DNA of 64,000 nt from Paenibacillus humicola (lineage in GTDB: Bacteria; Bacillota; Bacilli; Paenibacillales; Paenibacillaceae). The translations under genes and the position numbers were made by a program. The DNA lies in contig NZ_JAQGPL010000001.1 in assembly GCF_028826105.1 (NCBI RefSeq), positions 4,490,501-4,554,500 on the forward strand, given 5' to 3'. Numbering within the stretch: the stretch's first letter is position 1; the number at the start of each line of letters is the position of its first letter. The notes under the pieces were generated by a model, which was not told where the DNA came from, made no database searches, and saw only the letters and a program-made list of their open reading frames with translations. Positions 1-8,379 of the stretch are shown here, piece after piece.

Positions 1-116
1 ATAGACAAACAGCGTCCCTTCGGCAACGCCGGCGTTTCTTGCGATCCGGACGGTCGATGCCGCAACGCCAGCCGACGCCACCTCCCCGGTTGCGGCGTGC
101 TAAGCGGCCGAGCCAT
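1..116 (-). pseudogene. TetR-family regulator, N-terminal part, frameshifted; runs off the left edge
   Basis: Reading leftward, an ATG at 116 sits six bases after a strong AAAAGGAGG site and encodes MARPLS, a common TetR opening. The frame then loses its sense, while another frame from about position 75 onward encodes GVAASTVRIARNAGVAEGTL, the usual TetR helix-turn-helix with the AEGTLF signature. A deletion of roughly 25 to 28 bases just after codon 6 would explain the break, because the residues normally between the two pieces are missing. The gene is divergent from the oxidoreductase at 465, the usual layout for a repressor and its target. Only the 5' end is in the window, so the rest cannot be judged. 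Confidence 0.6.
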
Positions 117-228
117 ACGGATCCTCCTTTTGACCATGGTTTTATCGGAATGCGTGCAGAATTATAGGCCAAAATCGTATTCTTCATCCGGTTCACGGTC
201 AAGAAATAAAGTTCAGTAAAAAACAGTA

Positions 229-257
229 TTGACTTCAACGCGGGTATGCATTATATT
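229..257 (+). promoter_or_regulatory. Sigma-A promoter for the oxidoreductase transcript
   Basis: TTGACT at 229-234 and TATATT at 252-257 are separated by 17 bases, close to the housekeeping consensus. The first operator-like palindrome begins four bases after the -10 box, so a bound repressor would cover the transcription start. Confidence 0.65.
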
Positions 258-260
258 TTT

Positions 261-410
261 GTTGTACATACAAAATATAAAGGAAAACCAATGGATGACG
301 GCTTCCTGTACAATGGTTTATGGTTCGCTTCGGCAGATTCGATCCCGGAAAGCAGCCAGGATGGAGTTGAAGGCGGTACTTTCTTTTATTATTTATTTTG
401 TATGTACAAC
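261..410. promoter_or_regulatory. Two 17-bp inverted operator-like sites
   Basis: GTTGTACATACAAAATA at 261-277 recurs as its exact reverse complement at 394-410. Each copy contains the small palindrome TTGTA-NN-TACAA. The first follows the promoter and the second lies about 55 bases before the oxidoreductase start. Their position between a divergent TetR gene and an NAD(P)H oxidoreductase suggests TetR binding sites; looping between them is possible but inferred. Confidence 0.55.
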
Positions 411-413
411 TAA
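291..413 (+). CDS. Possible 40-residue leader ORF
   Basis: An ATG at 291 follows an AAAGGA site and opens 40 codons, beginning MDDGFLYNGLWF. The last codons lie on the second operator copy. I recognise no family. It could be a leader peptide, the remnant of a deleted gene, or chance; its only support is its place between a good promoter plus ribosome site and the next gene. Confidence 0.25.
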   Translation: MDDGFLYNGLWFASADSIPESSQDGVEGGTFFYYLFCMYN

Positions 414-464
414 AATTAGAATCGAACGATAGATTACCACTTCACGCCCAGGAGGAGATTTCTA

Positions 465-1016
465 ATGTCCGACAACTATCAAAACGACGTATTGGTTATC
501 GTGGCGCACCCGGATTTGCAGACATCCCGAATTAACAAAAGATTGACGGAGGAGCTGGAGAGGCGCGGGGCCGTTACCGTGCACCGGTTATATGACGTTT
601 ACCCGGACGAAAAGATCGACGTTGTGCAAGAACAAGCCTTGTTGGACGCGCACAAAAGAATCGTGCTTCAATTTCCGTTCTATTGGTACAGCTCGCCTTC
701 CCTGCTGAAAAAATATTTCGATGCGGTACTCCAGCGCGGATGGGCATACAACGGCGGCAATCATTTGAAAGGCAAAGAGCTTGTCCTCGCGATCTCTTCC
801 GGCGGCTCCGAGAGCATGTATCAGGCGGGAGGGTTCCATCATTTCACGTACAGCGAGCTGCTGCGGCCGTTCCAGGCGACCGCCAATCGCGTGGGTATGA
901 TTTACCGTCCTCCGTATATCGTCAGCGGAATCCGCGAAGTTACCGACGAGCAGCTTGAACGGCATGCCGCCGCTTATGCCGACTACGTGCAGAACCTGCC
1001 TTATGCGACCGTATGA
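465..1016 (+). CDS. NAD(P)H-dependent flavodoxin-fold oxidoreductase (KefF/YwrO/MdaB type)
   Basis: This 183-residue protein belongs to the family of cytoplasmic FMN enzymes that reduce quinones and other electrophiles with NAD(P)H. The N-terminus has the family pattern VLVIVAHPDLQTSRINK (flavodoxin-like strand and phosphate loop). FPFYWYSSPSLLKKYFDAVL, about residues 69-88, and the later SSGGSE loop match flavin and dimer contacts. AGGAGG lies close before the ATG. It is divergent from a broken TetR gene and preceded by paired operator-like palindromes, so it was probably repressed until a toxic quinone or aldehyde appeared. With the repressor damaged it may be constitutive. The family is certain enough; the substrate is unknown. 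Confidence 0.88.
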   Translation: MSDNYQNDVLVIVAHPDLQTSRINKRLTEELERRGAVTVHRLYDVYPDEKIDVVQEQALLDAHKRIVLQFPFYWYSSPSLLKKYFDAVLQRGWAYNGGNHLKGKELVLAISSGGSESMYQAGGFHHFTYSELLRPFQATANRVGMIYRPPYIVSGIREVTDEQLERHAAAYADYVQNLPYATV

Positions 1017-1052
1017 AGCCTGTATGCCCGTAATGTTAAGTCAAATCGTTGT

Positions 1053-1080
1053 TTAAAGGCAGCCATATGGCTGCCTTTAA
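1053..1080. terminator. Bidirectional hairpin terminator
   Basis: A perfect 28-base palindrome, with arms TTAAAGGCAGCCAT, lies between the convergent oxidoreductase and acetyltransferase genes. Its A/T-rich ends would give a short U-run in either direction. Confidence 0.7.
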
Positions 1081-1123
1081 TTACGTTTATGCCAAACGGA
1101 CGAGACGCTGCTGCCGCGCCGCA

Positions 1124-1633
1124 TTAAAGTTTTTTTACCATATGAATGTCATAAGGCTCTTTTTCAAACAATTCCTCATCGATTTCCGGGGTAAGCGAAG
1201 CGCCGCAGCTGAAATAAAACTTGACTGCAGATTCCGTTTCGGTTGAAGAGATGTATAAGTATTTCGCCCCTTTTTCAATCGCTTCTTGACGCAGCGCATC
1301 TAAGATCCGGCTGCCGATTCCTTGTCTTCGATAGGCCCGTGTCACATGCATGAGGTCGACTTGAAGCCGATTGTTTTCTTTGCCTCTCAACCGATGAGCC
1401 AAAACGCCAAACCCGACCAATTTGCCTTTGTCATACGCGCCGATAGCCGTCCCGCCGTTAGTAAGCTCATATTCGTATCGTGCGATTATGGCTTCATAAT
1501 CGTCTTCTTGCCAATTCGGGCATTGATGTCCGGCCTGAATTTCTTCAAGCACTCCGTCTTTGCATTTGTAGACGAGGTCAATCGTTTCCGAACGGTCAAT
1601 TTCCCGTATTCTGCAAGCGTCTTCAAACTTCAT
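1124..1633 (-). CDS. GNAT-family N-acetyltransferase
   Basis: This 169-residue protein has the GNAT layout: a central strand with VDLMHVTRAYRRQGIGSRIL, in which RRQGIG is the acetyl-CoA pyrophosphate-binding Q/RxxGxG/A motif, followed by the alpha-helix and a C-terminal segment SAVKFYFSCGA. It would transfer an acetyl group from acetyl-CoA to an amine; the acceptor cannot be read from sequence. No good ribosome site lies directly before the ATG at 1633; a GGGAGGGG tract is about 25 bases upstream, so translation could be weak or the start misplaced. It is a single gene ending at the shared terminator at 1053. Confidence 0.82.
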   Translation of the reverse strand: MKFEDACRIREIDRSETIDLVYKCKDGVLEEIQAGHQCPNWQEDDYEAIIARYEYELTNGGTAIGAYDKGKLVGFGVLAHRLRGKENNRLQVDLMHVTRAYRRQGIGSRILDALRQEAIEKGAKYLYISSTETESAVKFYFSCGASLTPEIDEELFEKEPYDIHMVKKL

Positions 1634-1721
1634 TTGAACGATTGAAACGATCGTACTCCCCTCCCGTCAACTGTGAACATCGTTCAAACCTCCTCTAGAC
1701 TGCGTCTGCATGTTCCGTCGA

Positions 1722-2969
1722 TCAAACCGTCAGTTCCTCAATGCTGGAGACATTGGGATTATAAAAGAAAATTTTGCTGCCCAAGACGTGGAGGTAGAAG
1801 GTTTTATCGTCGCTCAGCTTTTGATTCGTGTGATCGTTCAGATGGATTCGATACAGCGGCTTGCCGTAGGTTGAATAATTGCTGTAATAAAGCCACTCGC
1901 CTTGCACGTTAATATTGCGGGAGTCAATATCCGAAATTTTGGTTAACTGCGTTCCGTCGGTCCCGATTGAATAAAGCTTCTGATTGTAATTCAAAAACAA
2001 GGATCGGTCCTTCACGTCGACCCAGCCGATATAGTTCCCTTCCAACAGCTTCTTCTTATGGCTGCCATCCGTATCCATGACGAATAATTTGCGGCCATCG
2101 ATCGTATAAAATATTTTTCCGTCTGCAATGGAGATGGAGGATACCGCGTACTTTTCAAGCAATTGTTTCGATGTTCCGTCTACCTTCATGCGATAAAGCG
2201 GTTTGAACATATAGGTGCCTTCCGTGTAATAAATCCAGTCGCCCGCTACAGCCATCAAATTCGGCCCCATTCCAAAATTCTTGAGCAGAACTCGATTCGA
2301 TCCGTCCAAATCACACTTGTAAAGCTTGCTGCCGCTAACATAATACAGCTTCTGATTCACGACGTTGAGGTCACCTACATTTTCATCGTCGCTTATTTTT
2401 TGTCTTTCCGAACCATCGGGCTTTTCCTTATACAGTTTGCCGCTATCATCATAATTTCCGAAATAAATCCATTCTTGATCCGACGCATACCAGCCTCCGT
2501 TGTTCAGGTTGCCAATGGTATTCCCGCTGACGGAAACCGTGTGAGCGGGTTTGCCGGTTTGGATCGAAATCCGGCGGTCTGTATAATTGACGGATGCTCC
2601 TAATGCCTCGGAAAAAAAACGGACCGGCACAAAGGTCGTGCCATTCATCAATTTTGGAACGGCGTTCAGCGCGAATGGCTCCTGATTTTTATAGACTGTC
2701 GTGGATCCGATGCGGAATGAAATCGTCACGGAATCTTTCATTAGGGTAACGACGTTGTTCTTCCAGGAGACGATTTGTCCCCCCAGTTCATTAACAATCG
2801 ATCGGACCGGAACATATACGGTTCCTTGAAAATTGACAGGTTCAGCATTAAAATTCGCCGTATGGTCGTTCACCTCCACACGAATCGGTGGATGAGACGG
2901 ATTTGCGAAGCTTGTCCCCGAGCTGAACAAAGCGATGGACAAGGGAAAAAAGACAGTCCACTTTTTCAT
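1722..2969 (-). CDS. Secreted protein: copper-amine-oxidase-like N-terminal domain plus DUF5050-type beta-propeller
   Basis: The start at 2969 (MKKWTVFFPLS) follows GAGGTG and gives 415 residues with a signal peptide ending near SFANP. About residues 30-135 form the copper-amine-oxidase N-terminal-like domain common on Gram-positive surfaces, recognised by VPVRSIVNELGG and the repeated FVPVRFFSEALGA. The rest consists of repeats with a DG..KL..I pattern (for example ADGKIFYTIDG and DWIYYTEG), matching the DUF5050 propeller. It probably sits in the cell envelope; the domain is not catalytic. An upstream in-frame ATG at 3056 would add 29 residues but has no better ribosome site and would spoil the signal peptide. 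Role unknown. Confidence 0.8.
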   Translation of the reverse strand: MKKWTVFFPLSIALFSSGTSFANPSHPPIRVEVNDHTANFNAEPVNFQGTVYVPVRSIVNELGGQIVSWKNNVVTLMKDSVTISFRIGSTTVYKNQEPFALNAVPKLMNGTTFVPVRFFSEALGASVNYTDRRISIQTGKPAHTVSVSGNTIGNLNNGGWYASDQEWIYFGNYDDSGKLYKEKPDGSERQKISDDENVGDLNVVNQKLYYVSGSKLYKCDLDGSNRVLLKNFGMGPNLMAVAGDWIYYTEGTYMFKPLYRMKVDGTSKQLLEKYAVSSISIADGKIFYTIDGRKLFVMDTDGSHKKKLLEGNYIGWVDVKDRSLFLNYNQKLYSIGTDGTQLTKISDIDSRNINVQGEWLYYSNYSTYGKPLYRIHLNDHTNQKLSDDKTFYLHVLGSKIFFYNPNVSSIEELTV

Positions 2970-3071
2970 GAACGACACCTCATTGGAATAGATAGGAACG
3001 CACAGATTAAGACGCGATCGAACAGCCAAAGGTTCCACTCGCGCGGCAGCAATCATTCCATTTCCATTCGC

Positions 3072-4007
3072 TCAGAGCGCCGATTGCCGGTTGTACCCAC
3101 TGTACCATGCCGGGATAACGCTTTCGAAATTCCGGTGATCCTCCAGCACCGTCCGAATGCGGGACATCATGGAATCGAGCTGAGCGGGCACGACCTGGAG
3201 CGTCCAGGTGATGGTGCCGTATAGATTGATCGCTGTATAAAGGGCATACAGGTGCCAGAAATCGCCGGGGATGCTGCCGTTAAAATACCCGTCCACTTGA
3301 CCGGCCGAGAACGGAACGCTGACCTCGCGGCTGAAATACGCCACTTTAAGAAAATCATGATACGGGTCCCCCCAGTCGAAGCGATTGAAATCGATCGCGG
3401 CCGCATAAGCGCCATCCTTCACAAGCAGATTGCCGGGATGAAAATCGTCGTGCTGAAAACGGTTCGGCCGGCCTTCCATCAGCGGCAAATGACGGTCGAT
3501 AAAAGCGGCAATCGCATCCTCCTCGGGCAGTTTAACTCCGCAGCGGCGGTATTCCGCCAGCTGGCGGTTGTATTTCGCAAGCTTTCGCTCCGCCCATGGT
3601 TCCATGTCTCCGCAAGCTTCCGCTTCATGCATCAGCCGCAGCTCCCGTCCGGCTTCCATACCGATCCGGTATTGAGCGTCCTCCGTCATCAGCGGCAGCT
3701 CTTCGGACGCGTCTTCGCCCTCGACATAACGCAAAATGATGCAGCACAAATCAAGAGCTTCAACCGTACCGAAAGCTACCGGTTCCGAGGTTCGAACGCC
3801 GAGACTGTGTATGCGGCTCACCGCCTCGAATTCAAGCTGCTTGCGTTCGCACTGATCAAGCGCTGCGGTGCGGAGCACGTATGCCGGGTGGGCGCCTCCC
3901 TCGTAAACGAGATATTTTCCGTCAAACGAAAATCCTTTCGAGATTTTGGATATGGCGGTCGCATTTTGCAGCTGCGGAATCGATAGCTGCAGTATGGTCA
4001 GGTTCAT
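3072..4007 (-). CDS. Aminoglycoside phosphotransferase/choline-kinase-fold kinase
   Basis: This 311-residue protein has the small-molecule kinase fold. FQHDDFHPGNLLV is the catalytic loop (HxDxxxxN with Asp as base), and AAIDFNRFDWGDPYHDF supplies the metal-binding Asp. An N-terminal lobe with FDGKYLVYEGG precedes these. Members phosphorylate aminoglycosides, macrolides, choline or other alcohols. Resistance cannot be assumed from the fold. I prefer the start at 4007, which has GAGG nine bases upstream, over the ATG at 4028. It is followed at short distance by the surface-protein gene on the same strand. Confidence 0.8.
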   Translation of the reverse strand: MNLTILQLSIPQLQNATAISKISKGFSFDGKYLVYEGGAHPAYVLRTAALDQCERKQLEFEAVSRIHSLGVRTSEPVAFGTVEALDLCCIILRYVEGEDASEELPLMTEDAQYRIGMEAGRELRLMHEAEACGDMEPWAERKLAKYNRQLAEYRRCGVKLPEEDAIAAFIDRHLPLMEGRPNRFQHDDFHPGNLLVKDGAYAAAIDFNRFDWGDPYHDFLKVAYFSREVSVPFSAGQVDGYFNGSIPGDFWHLYALYTAINLYGTITWTLQVVPAQLDSMMSRIRTVLEDHRNFESVIPAWYSGYNRQSAL

Positions 4008-4177
4008 CGTCACGTTCCTCCCGGGCATCTACTGTTATTGCATCGTACCATAACTTGTTTTCCACGAGAACCCGGTAAGAAACGCCGATGCTGTCTTTTG
4101 GCGGCGGCACAAGCTTCCCCCTCCCTCGCTGCAGCGAAAAGAAGGCGATAAGCTAACCTTCCTTAAGACGAACGAAA

Positions 4178-4197
4178 GGACTGCCGCCCGGCAGTCC
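4178..4197 (-). terminator. Hairpin terminator after the DoxX gene
   Basis: A GC-rich stem of GGACTGCC arms with a four-base loop, followed on the minus strand by TTTCGTTCG. The weak U-run lowers confidence, but position after the DoxX stop fits. Confidence 0.5.
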
Positions 4198-4257
4198 CTT
4201 CGATATAATAAATGTTAATACTCATCCATCTTGACTCGTTTCCAAACTATCTATTCA

Positions 4258-4722
4258 TCAGTAAGCAGCGGATTTGGAACCAGCCGATTTCCTGAGACGA
4301 AGATGCTTCAACGCCCGATCAAGGCTAAAGTACAGCGCTTCTTTTCGGAAGAGCAGAAGCAGCATGCCAATGACCAGCTGCGTCGGATAGATATAAATCA
4401 TATCGGATAAAACATAGTTGATATCCATAAAAAATCCAGCCAGAAGCGCCGGCAGCGTGAGCAGCCCGAGCACAAGACCGATGCCGACCAGCAGTTCGCC
4501 CCAAGGAATCAGAACGTTAAACAGCTGCGGATAAGGGGCTGCTGCCACTTCAATAAAAGATTTGTACCAGTGGGGAGAATCCGTATTGCTCGCAATGGAT
4601 GGAAAAAGTCCGATAATATTGAAGTGCGCCGTAATTTTAAACCATCCTTGCATAATCCACTGAATACCGAAGGCGATGCGGGCAATCGAACAGACGATGG
4701 AAAAAACCGTTTTAACGTTCAT
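4258..4722 (-). CDS. DoxX-family membrane protein
   Basis: This 154-residue protein has four predicted membrane helices and the DoxX pattern: IARIAFGIQWIMQGWFKI in helix 1, then LIPWGELLVGIGLVLGLLT in helix 2. DoxX proteins are linked to thiol and quinone redox at the membrane, often with a partner oxidoreductase or lipoprotein. The ATG at 4722 is eight bases after AGAGGT and is preferred over the ATG at 4728. It lies 22 bases after the DM13 lipoprotein gene on the same strand, so the two are probably one transcript acting at the same membrane face. Exact reaction unknown. Confidence 0.78.
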   Translation of the reverse strand: MNVKTVFSIVCSIARIAFGIQWIMQGWFKITAHFNIIGLFPSIASNTDSPHWYKSFIEVAAAPYPQLFNVLIPWGELLVGIGLVLGLLTLPALLAGFFMDINYVLSDMIYIYPTQLVIGMLLLLFRKEALYFSLDRALKHLRLRKSAGSKSAAY

Positions 4723-4744
4723 CCTCATTCACCTCTTCGCGGCG

Positions 4745-5617
4745 TTAAGCCTGAAGAGCCGCTTTTCCGAAAATGACGTGCGCTTTCTGGCAATAAATCA
4801 GTACCGTATCGTATTTGGACAGGTCCGCCTTGGAGACATCAAACGTTTGATCCGCGCTTTTCAGGTTGATTTTACCGAATTCCATTCCGTTCGCCGCATC
4901 GTCGCCTTTGGCAAGGTAGACATGCAGGTCCGGGCCTTCGGATACGCTAAATCCGCTCAGCTTCAGTTGACCGTTCTCGATCGTTGCGGTGCCGGCAGCT
5001 TTCATTTCGTTCTGACCTTCAAACGAGCCCGTCAATTTGGCGCTGTCCGCAGCCATGTTGTCCATATGATCCGCCATTTTGCTATCGAGAGCCGCTTTAC
5101 CGAAAATAACATGCGCTTTCTGGCAGTAAATCAGAACCGAATCGTATTTCGACAGGTCCGCTTTGGAGACGTCGAACGTTTGATCCGCGCTTTTCAGGTC
5201 GATTTTGCCGAACTCCATGCCGTCTGCGACATCGTCGCCCTTCGCAAGGTAGATATGCAGGTCCGGACCTTCGGATACACTAAAGCCGCTAAGCTTCAAT
5301 TGACCGTTCTCGATCGCTGCGGTGCCGGCAGCTTTCATATCGTTCTGGCCTTCAAAGGTGCCCGTCAGAACCGCGTCGGCCATGTTGTCTCCCGATGCCG
5401 CATCCGCCATCATGTCGTCGCTCGACGAAGCATTGCTCGCTCCTGCATTATCGCCGGATGAAGCGTTATCGGATCCGGTACTGTTGGATGCGGTCGTGGC
5501 GGAAGCGGAATTGCCCGATGCGGCATTGCTTGCGGGTGTTTCCGATTGCCCGCAGGCGGCTAGAACTATCGACAAAACGACAATCAGGCCCGTTAAAGAA
5601 AACAGCATTTTTTTCAT
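4745..5617 (-). CDS. Lipoprotein with two tandem DM13 domains
   Basis: This 290-residue protein starts with a lipoprotein signal (VVLSIVLAAC, lipid Cys22), then a low-complexity Ser/Ala/Asn linker to about residue 80. Two DM13 domains follow, about residues 83-177 and 192-290, each with EGPDLH(I/V)YLAKGDD, a DLSKYD(S/T)VLIYCQ strand carrying one cysteine, and a FGKAAL ending. The copies differ at only about nine of 95 positions, so the duplication is recent. DM13 domains are proposed electron-transfer or redox-cofactor domains. The gene is upstream of DoxX in a likely operon, suggesting an extracellular redox pair. GGAGAGG precedes the ATG. Confidence 0.8.
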   Translation of the reverse strand: MKKMLFSLTGLIVVLSIVLAACGQSETPASNAASGNSASATTASNSTGSDNASSGDNAGASNASSSDDMMADAASGDNMADAVLTGTFEGQNDMKAAGTAAIENGQLKLSGFSVSEGPDLHIYLAKGDDVADGMEFGKIDLKSADQTFDVSKADLSKYDSVLIYCQKAHVIFGKAALDSKMADHMDNMAADSAKLTGSFEGQNEMKAAGTATIENGQLKLSGFSVSEGPDLHVYLAKGDDAANGMEFGKINLKSADQTFDVSKADLSKYDTVLIYCQKAHVIFGKAALQA

Positions 5618-5801
5618 TTAAATCCTCTCCATTCGCTTTTGTTTTTGGAATGGATTCAGTATAGCATGGGCATTATTGAGAACGGCTTAACGAACCATCA
5701 ACAATTTCTTAATTTTAAATGATTGATTCACGACATCGGGCTCGCCCGGTACATATTTTCGTAACCGATTTGTAATAGGATCCGGGCAAGAGCGATCAAA
5801 C

Positions 5802-5825
5802 AAAAAACCAGCCCCTCAGGGCTGG
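5802..5825 (-). terminator. Rho-independent terminator after the TetR gene
   Basis: The minus strand reads a CCAGCCC...GGGCTGG stem followed by TTTTTT, directly after the TetR stop. Similar CCAGCCC-stem terminators occur at 11508 and 47444. Confidence 0.8.
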
Positions 5826-5847
5826 CTCAGTTAAGGTGAAGAAAAGG

Positions 5848-6456
5848 CTAGGGACGGGCGATCATCCTTAATAACATTTCGATCTCCGGAATCCTGTAGC
5901 CTCCCGCCTCCTGACCGTTCAGGATCATAAGTCCGGACAGAACCGACAAATAGGAAGCGATCATGACCTGCGGGTCTCCATCGACAATTTGCCCCGCCTG
6001 CTGTCCCTCCTGAAATAATGGCAGGAGATGCCGGACGAACCGCTCCATGGAATGGTGCTCCAGGAGCTGTTTCACCTTGTCGGGGACGCCGTCCGACGTT
6101 CGCGCCTGATGAATCAGCAGAAAAAATTCCGCCCCGCCTTCATCGAGCATTTCCCGGGAAAACGCCTTGATCCTGTCGATCGGCGAACCGGGCAGCTCAT
6201 GAATCTGCCGCATGGCGTCTTCCGCTTCGGTCATGGCGATTTCGACCAGCGTCGTGAACAGCTCTTCCTTGGATTTGAAGTAATGGTACAGCAGGCCGTG
6301 GCTGATATCCGCTTCGGCGGCGATCATGCTCATCTTCGTGTTGATAATGCCCCGCCGGGCAAAAACCTTGAGTGCAGCTTTCATAATCTGTTCCTTGCGT
6401 TCATCTCGAATCTGGTGCAGCTGCTCCTCGTTTAATGGCGCCACTCGATCCTTCAC
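5848..6456 (-). CDS. TetR/AcrR-family transcriptional regulator
   Basis: This 202-residue protein has a TetR DNA-binding region at about residues 22-68: IMKAALKVFARRG, then MSMIAAEADISHGLLYHYFKSKEELF, whose recognition helix and YHYF signature are typical. The C-terminal ligand and dimer region includes a TetR_C-like end. The start codon is four bases after the stop of the FAD enzyme gene, so the two form one operon and the regulator is probably controlled along with its target. The TTGACTG palindromes upstream of the operon are the likely binding sites. Ligand unknown. Confidence 0.86.
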   Translation of the reverse strand: MKDRVAPLNEEQLHQIRDERKEQIMKAALKVFARRGIINTKMSMIAAEADISHGLLYHYFKSKEELFTTLVEIAMTEAEDAMRQIHELPGSPIDRIKAFSREMLDEGGAEFFLLIHQARTSDGVPDKVKQLLEHHSMERFVRHLLPLFQEGQQAGQIVDGDPQVMIASYLSVLSGLMILNGQEAGGYRIPEIEMLLRMIARP

Positions 6457-6460
6457 TCCT

Positions 6461-7906
6461 TCAACCGGGTATGATGTGATTTAATACGTCTTCAAGCGGC
6501 AATTGATGTTCATCCAGCAGCTCCTCGAGCAGCTGCCGTCCTTCCTCCGACGCCTCAAGAACCGTCCTGACCGTTTGAGGATTAAACAGCTGCTGCAGGG
6601 GGGCCGATAGCGAATTCACAGCCCAGTACAGGCCGAAGAGCTCGCCGTTCGAATTCGCTGTTCCCTCTTTAAGCACCAGATCCATGAATCTCCGGGCAAA
6701 ATCGACCCCTTTAAGCGGCTCGGCCGCCGCCTCGTATTCGACGTTTTTCCACTGCAGGTCCGCTGCGCAATTGAGCCACCAGGCAGGCGTGATCACCTCG
6801 TCCTGCATTTTTCGGAGCAGCCGCTGCTCGAATTGCGGCTGGGGATTGTTCCGATGCTCTTGCAGGCAGGCATTTAATATATCCGCTTCGGCCGCCGCGA
6901 CGGTCATCCCTTGGCCGAAGATCGGATCGTAGATGCAGAAGGCATCGCCTAACACCAGCAATCCGGATGGCCATTTTTCCATTTGCTCATAATGATGGCG
7001 GTATAATTCAGGCACGCGGAAGCCTCGCGGAGACGTGATCGGCTCCAGGTCCCGCACAATTTCTGCGATCATCGGGGTGGGAAGCCCGCCGACCGCCTGT
7101 TCGAACCCTTCCGCATCCGTCGGCGGAAAATGGCCGCCGGGACGGTAAAGCAGCAGCTCCGCGACTTGATTCTCGATGAAGGAAAAAACGCCTGTGAACG
7201 TATTGTTTTGCGGTTGGCCCATAATATTGATGACATCCCATTTTTCGATGATATGGTTCAAATGGGCAGGCACCTGATAACGGCGGGTGCTGTACCCAAT
7301 CGCGGCTTTCAAGCGGTCGGGACTCGGCACCTCATATCCCGCATCTTTCAGCCATTGCGGCAGCTTGGAGCCGCGTCCGCTTGTATCCGCCACAAAATCC
7401 GCCTTGATCTCGACATGCGATTTCGTCATCCGATTGCGGATTTGAACCCCCGTTACGGCGGTTCGATCCGCGTTCATCATCAGATGAAGCACATCGTGTG
7501 CCGGAAGAATCCGCACATGAGGAATGGCCTTTACCCGTTCGCGAATGACGTATTCCAGCGCCGCGCGGCTGAACTTGATGTCGTTCCTTTCGTAGGTTCC
7601 CGACACGACTCCGTGCTGATTCATCATATAAACGGATTTATTAAACGACGATGGTGAACCGAGTGCCTTTAACGCTTCCTCGTAACCGGGGAACAGCTGT
7701 TCCGTGATCATCTTGCCTCGAAACGTAAACCGGTGGGGATGAAAACCATGCGGCAAGCCGGGCCTGTCGGCCGGATGAAGCGGAAATTCATCCTTGTCGA
7801 CGATAAGCACCTCTTCAAAGAAAACCGAAAACACCCTTGCCGTCATTAAGCCTGCTATCCCGCCGCCGATAACGATCGCTTTTCCCAAATCGCGTAATTG
7901 CTCCAC
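6461..7906 (-). CDS. FAD-dependent monooxygenase/hydroxylase-like oxidoreductase
   Basis: This 481-residue flavoprotein starts with AIVIGGGIAGLMTARVF (dinucleotide-binding GxGxxG). Near two thirds of its length LLVLGDAFCIYDPIFGQGMT is the second FAD motif (GD...P..GQG) of aromatic hydroxylases and squalene-epoxidase-like enzymes. ADFVADTSGRGS is the intermediate DG-like region. It probably oxidises a hydrophobic substrate with NAD(P)H and oxygen. GTG codons occur at 7915 and 7906; the latter is eight bases from GAGGAG and is chosen. It is first in an operon with a TetR regulator, and palindromic operators lie upstream. Substrate unknown. Confidence 0.83.
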   Translation of the reverse strand: MEQLRDLGKAIVIGGGIAGLMTARVFSVFFEEVLIVDKDEFPLHPADRPGLPHGFHPHRFTFRGKMITEQLFPGYEEALKALGSPSSFNKSVYMMNQHGVVSGTYERNDIKFSRAALEYVIRERVKAIPHVRILPAHDVLHLMMNADRTAVTGVQIRNRMTKSHVEIKADFVADTSGRGSKLPQWLKDAGYEVPSPDRLKAAIGYSTRRYQVPAHLNHIIEKWDVINIMGQPQNNTFTGVFSFIENQVAELLLYRPGGHFPPTDAEGFEQAVGGLPTPMIAEIVRDLEPITSPRGFRVPELYRHHYEQMEKWPSGLLVLGDAFCIYDPIFGQGMTVAAAEADILNACLQEHRNNPQPQFEQRLLRKMQDEVITPAWWLNCAADLQWKNVEYEAAAEPLKGVDFARRFMDLVLKEGTANSNGELFGLYWAVNSLSAPLQQLFNPQTVRTVLEASEEGRQLLEELLDEHQLPLEDVLNHIIPG

Positions 7907-7927
7907 ATTGAACACTCCTCATTTTAT

Positions 7928-8018
7928 ATTGATTGAATAATCCAGTCAATATTGTGTCAAACGAAGCTGTCTTTTCGTCATCATCAAAGCTAATTTTTAG
8001 ATTGACTGGTTCAGTCAA
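7928..8018. promoter_or_regulatory. Two TTGACTG palindromes, probable TetR operators
   Basis: TTGACTG-GTT-CAGTCAA at 8002-8018 is a perfect palindrome. At 7928-7950, ATTGATTG and CAGTCAAT form arms around seven bases with one mismatch. Both lie just upstream of the FAD/TetR operon and contain TTGACT elements that could serve as -35 boxes; I could not assign a -10 with confidence. The rest of the gap from 7951 to 8340 shows no gene. Confidence 0.6.
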
Positions 8019-8379
8019 CATAAGAATAGTCAATTTTCCAGGTGATGTCAATCCCTATTTTTCAATTTTATGCCATTCGTTCGCCATTAGAATCGCTCCC
8101 TGTTTCGGCTTCCTCTGTTGTTTTGCTTTCTCCCTATCGGTCGGCATCAAGATGATAAACGCCGGCCTGCGCGTTGAACCGTGCAAGGATCCGCCGGTTT
8201 AACTTTATGGATGCGTTGACCAAATCTATAGCGAATCTCCCGATGTGCATGATAGACTAGACGTTAGAAGTTATCCGTATTCTTGGCTCCTCGCGCTTTT
8301 TACGGAAAAGCTGGCGGGAGACTGTAAGCGATTACATCCGCCCGACGCACGATGTGACGGGCAAAAGGAGCGATCAATC

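Noticed and set aside
261..410. 17-bp inverted repeats as ends of a mini transposon
   Set aside because: No target-site duplication is visible, and the positions relative to promoter and TetR gene fit operators better.
3072..4007. Aminoglycoside resistance gene
   Set aside because: The kinase fold is shared by many non-resistance enzymes; sequence alone does not support a resistance call.
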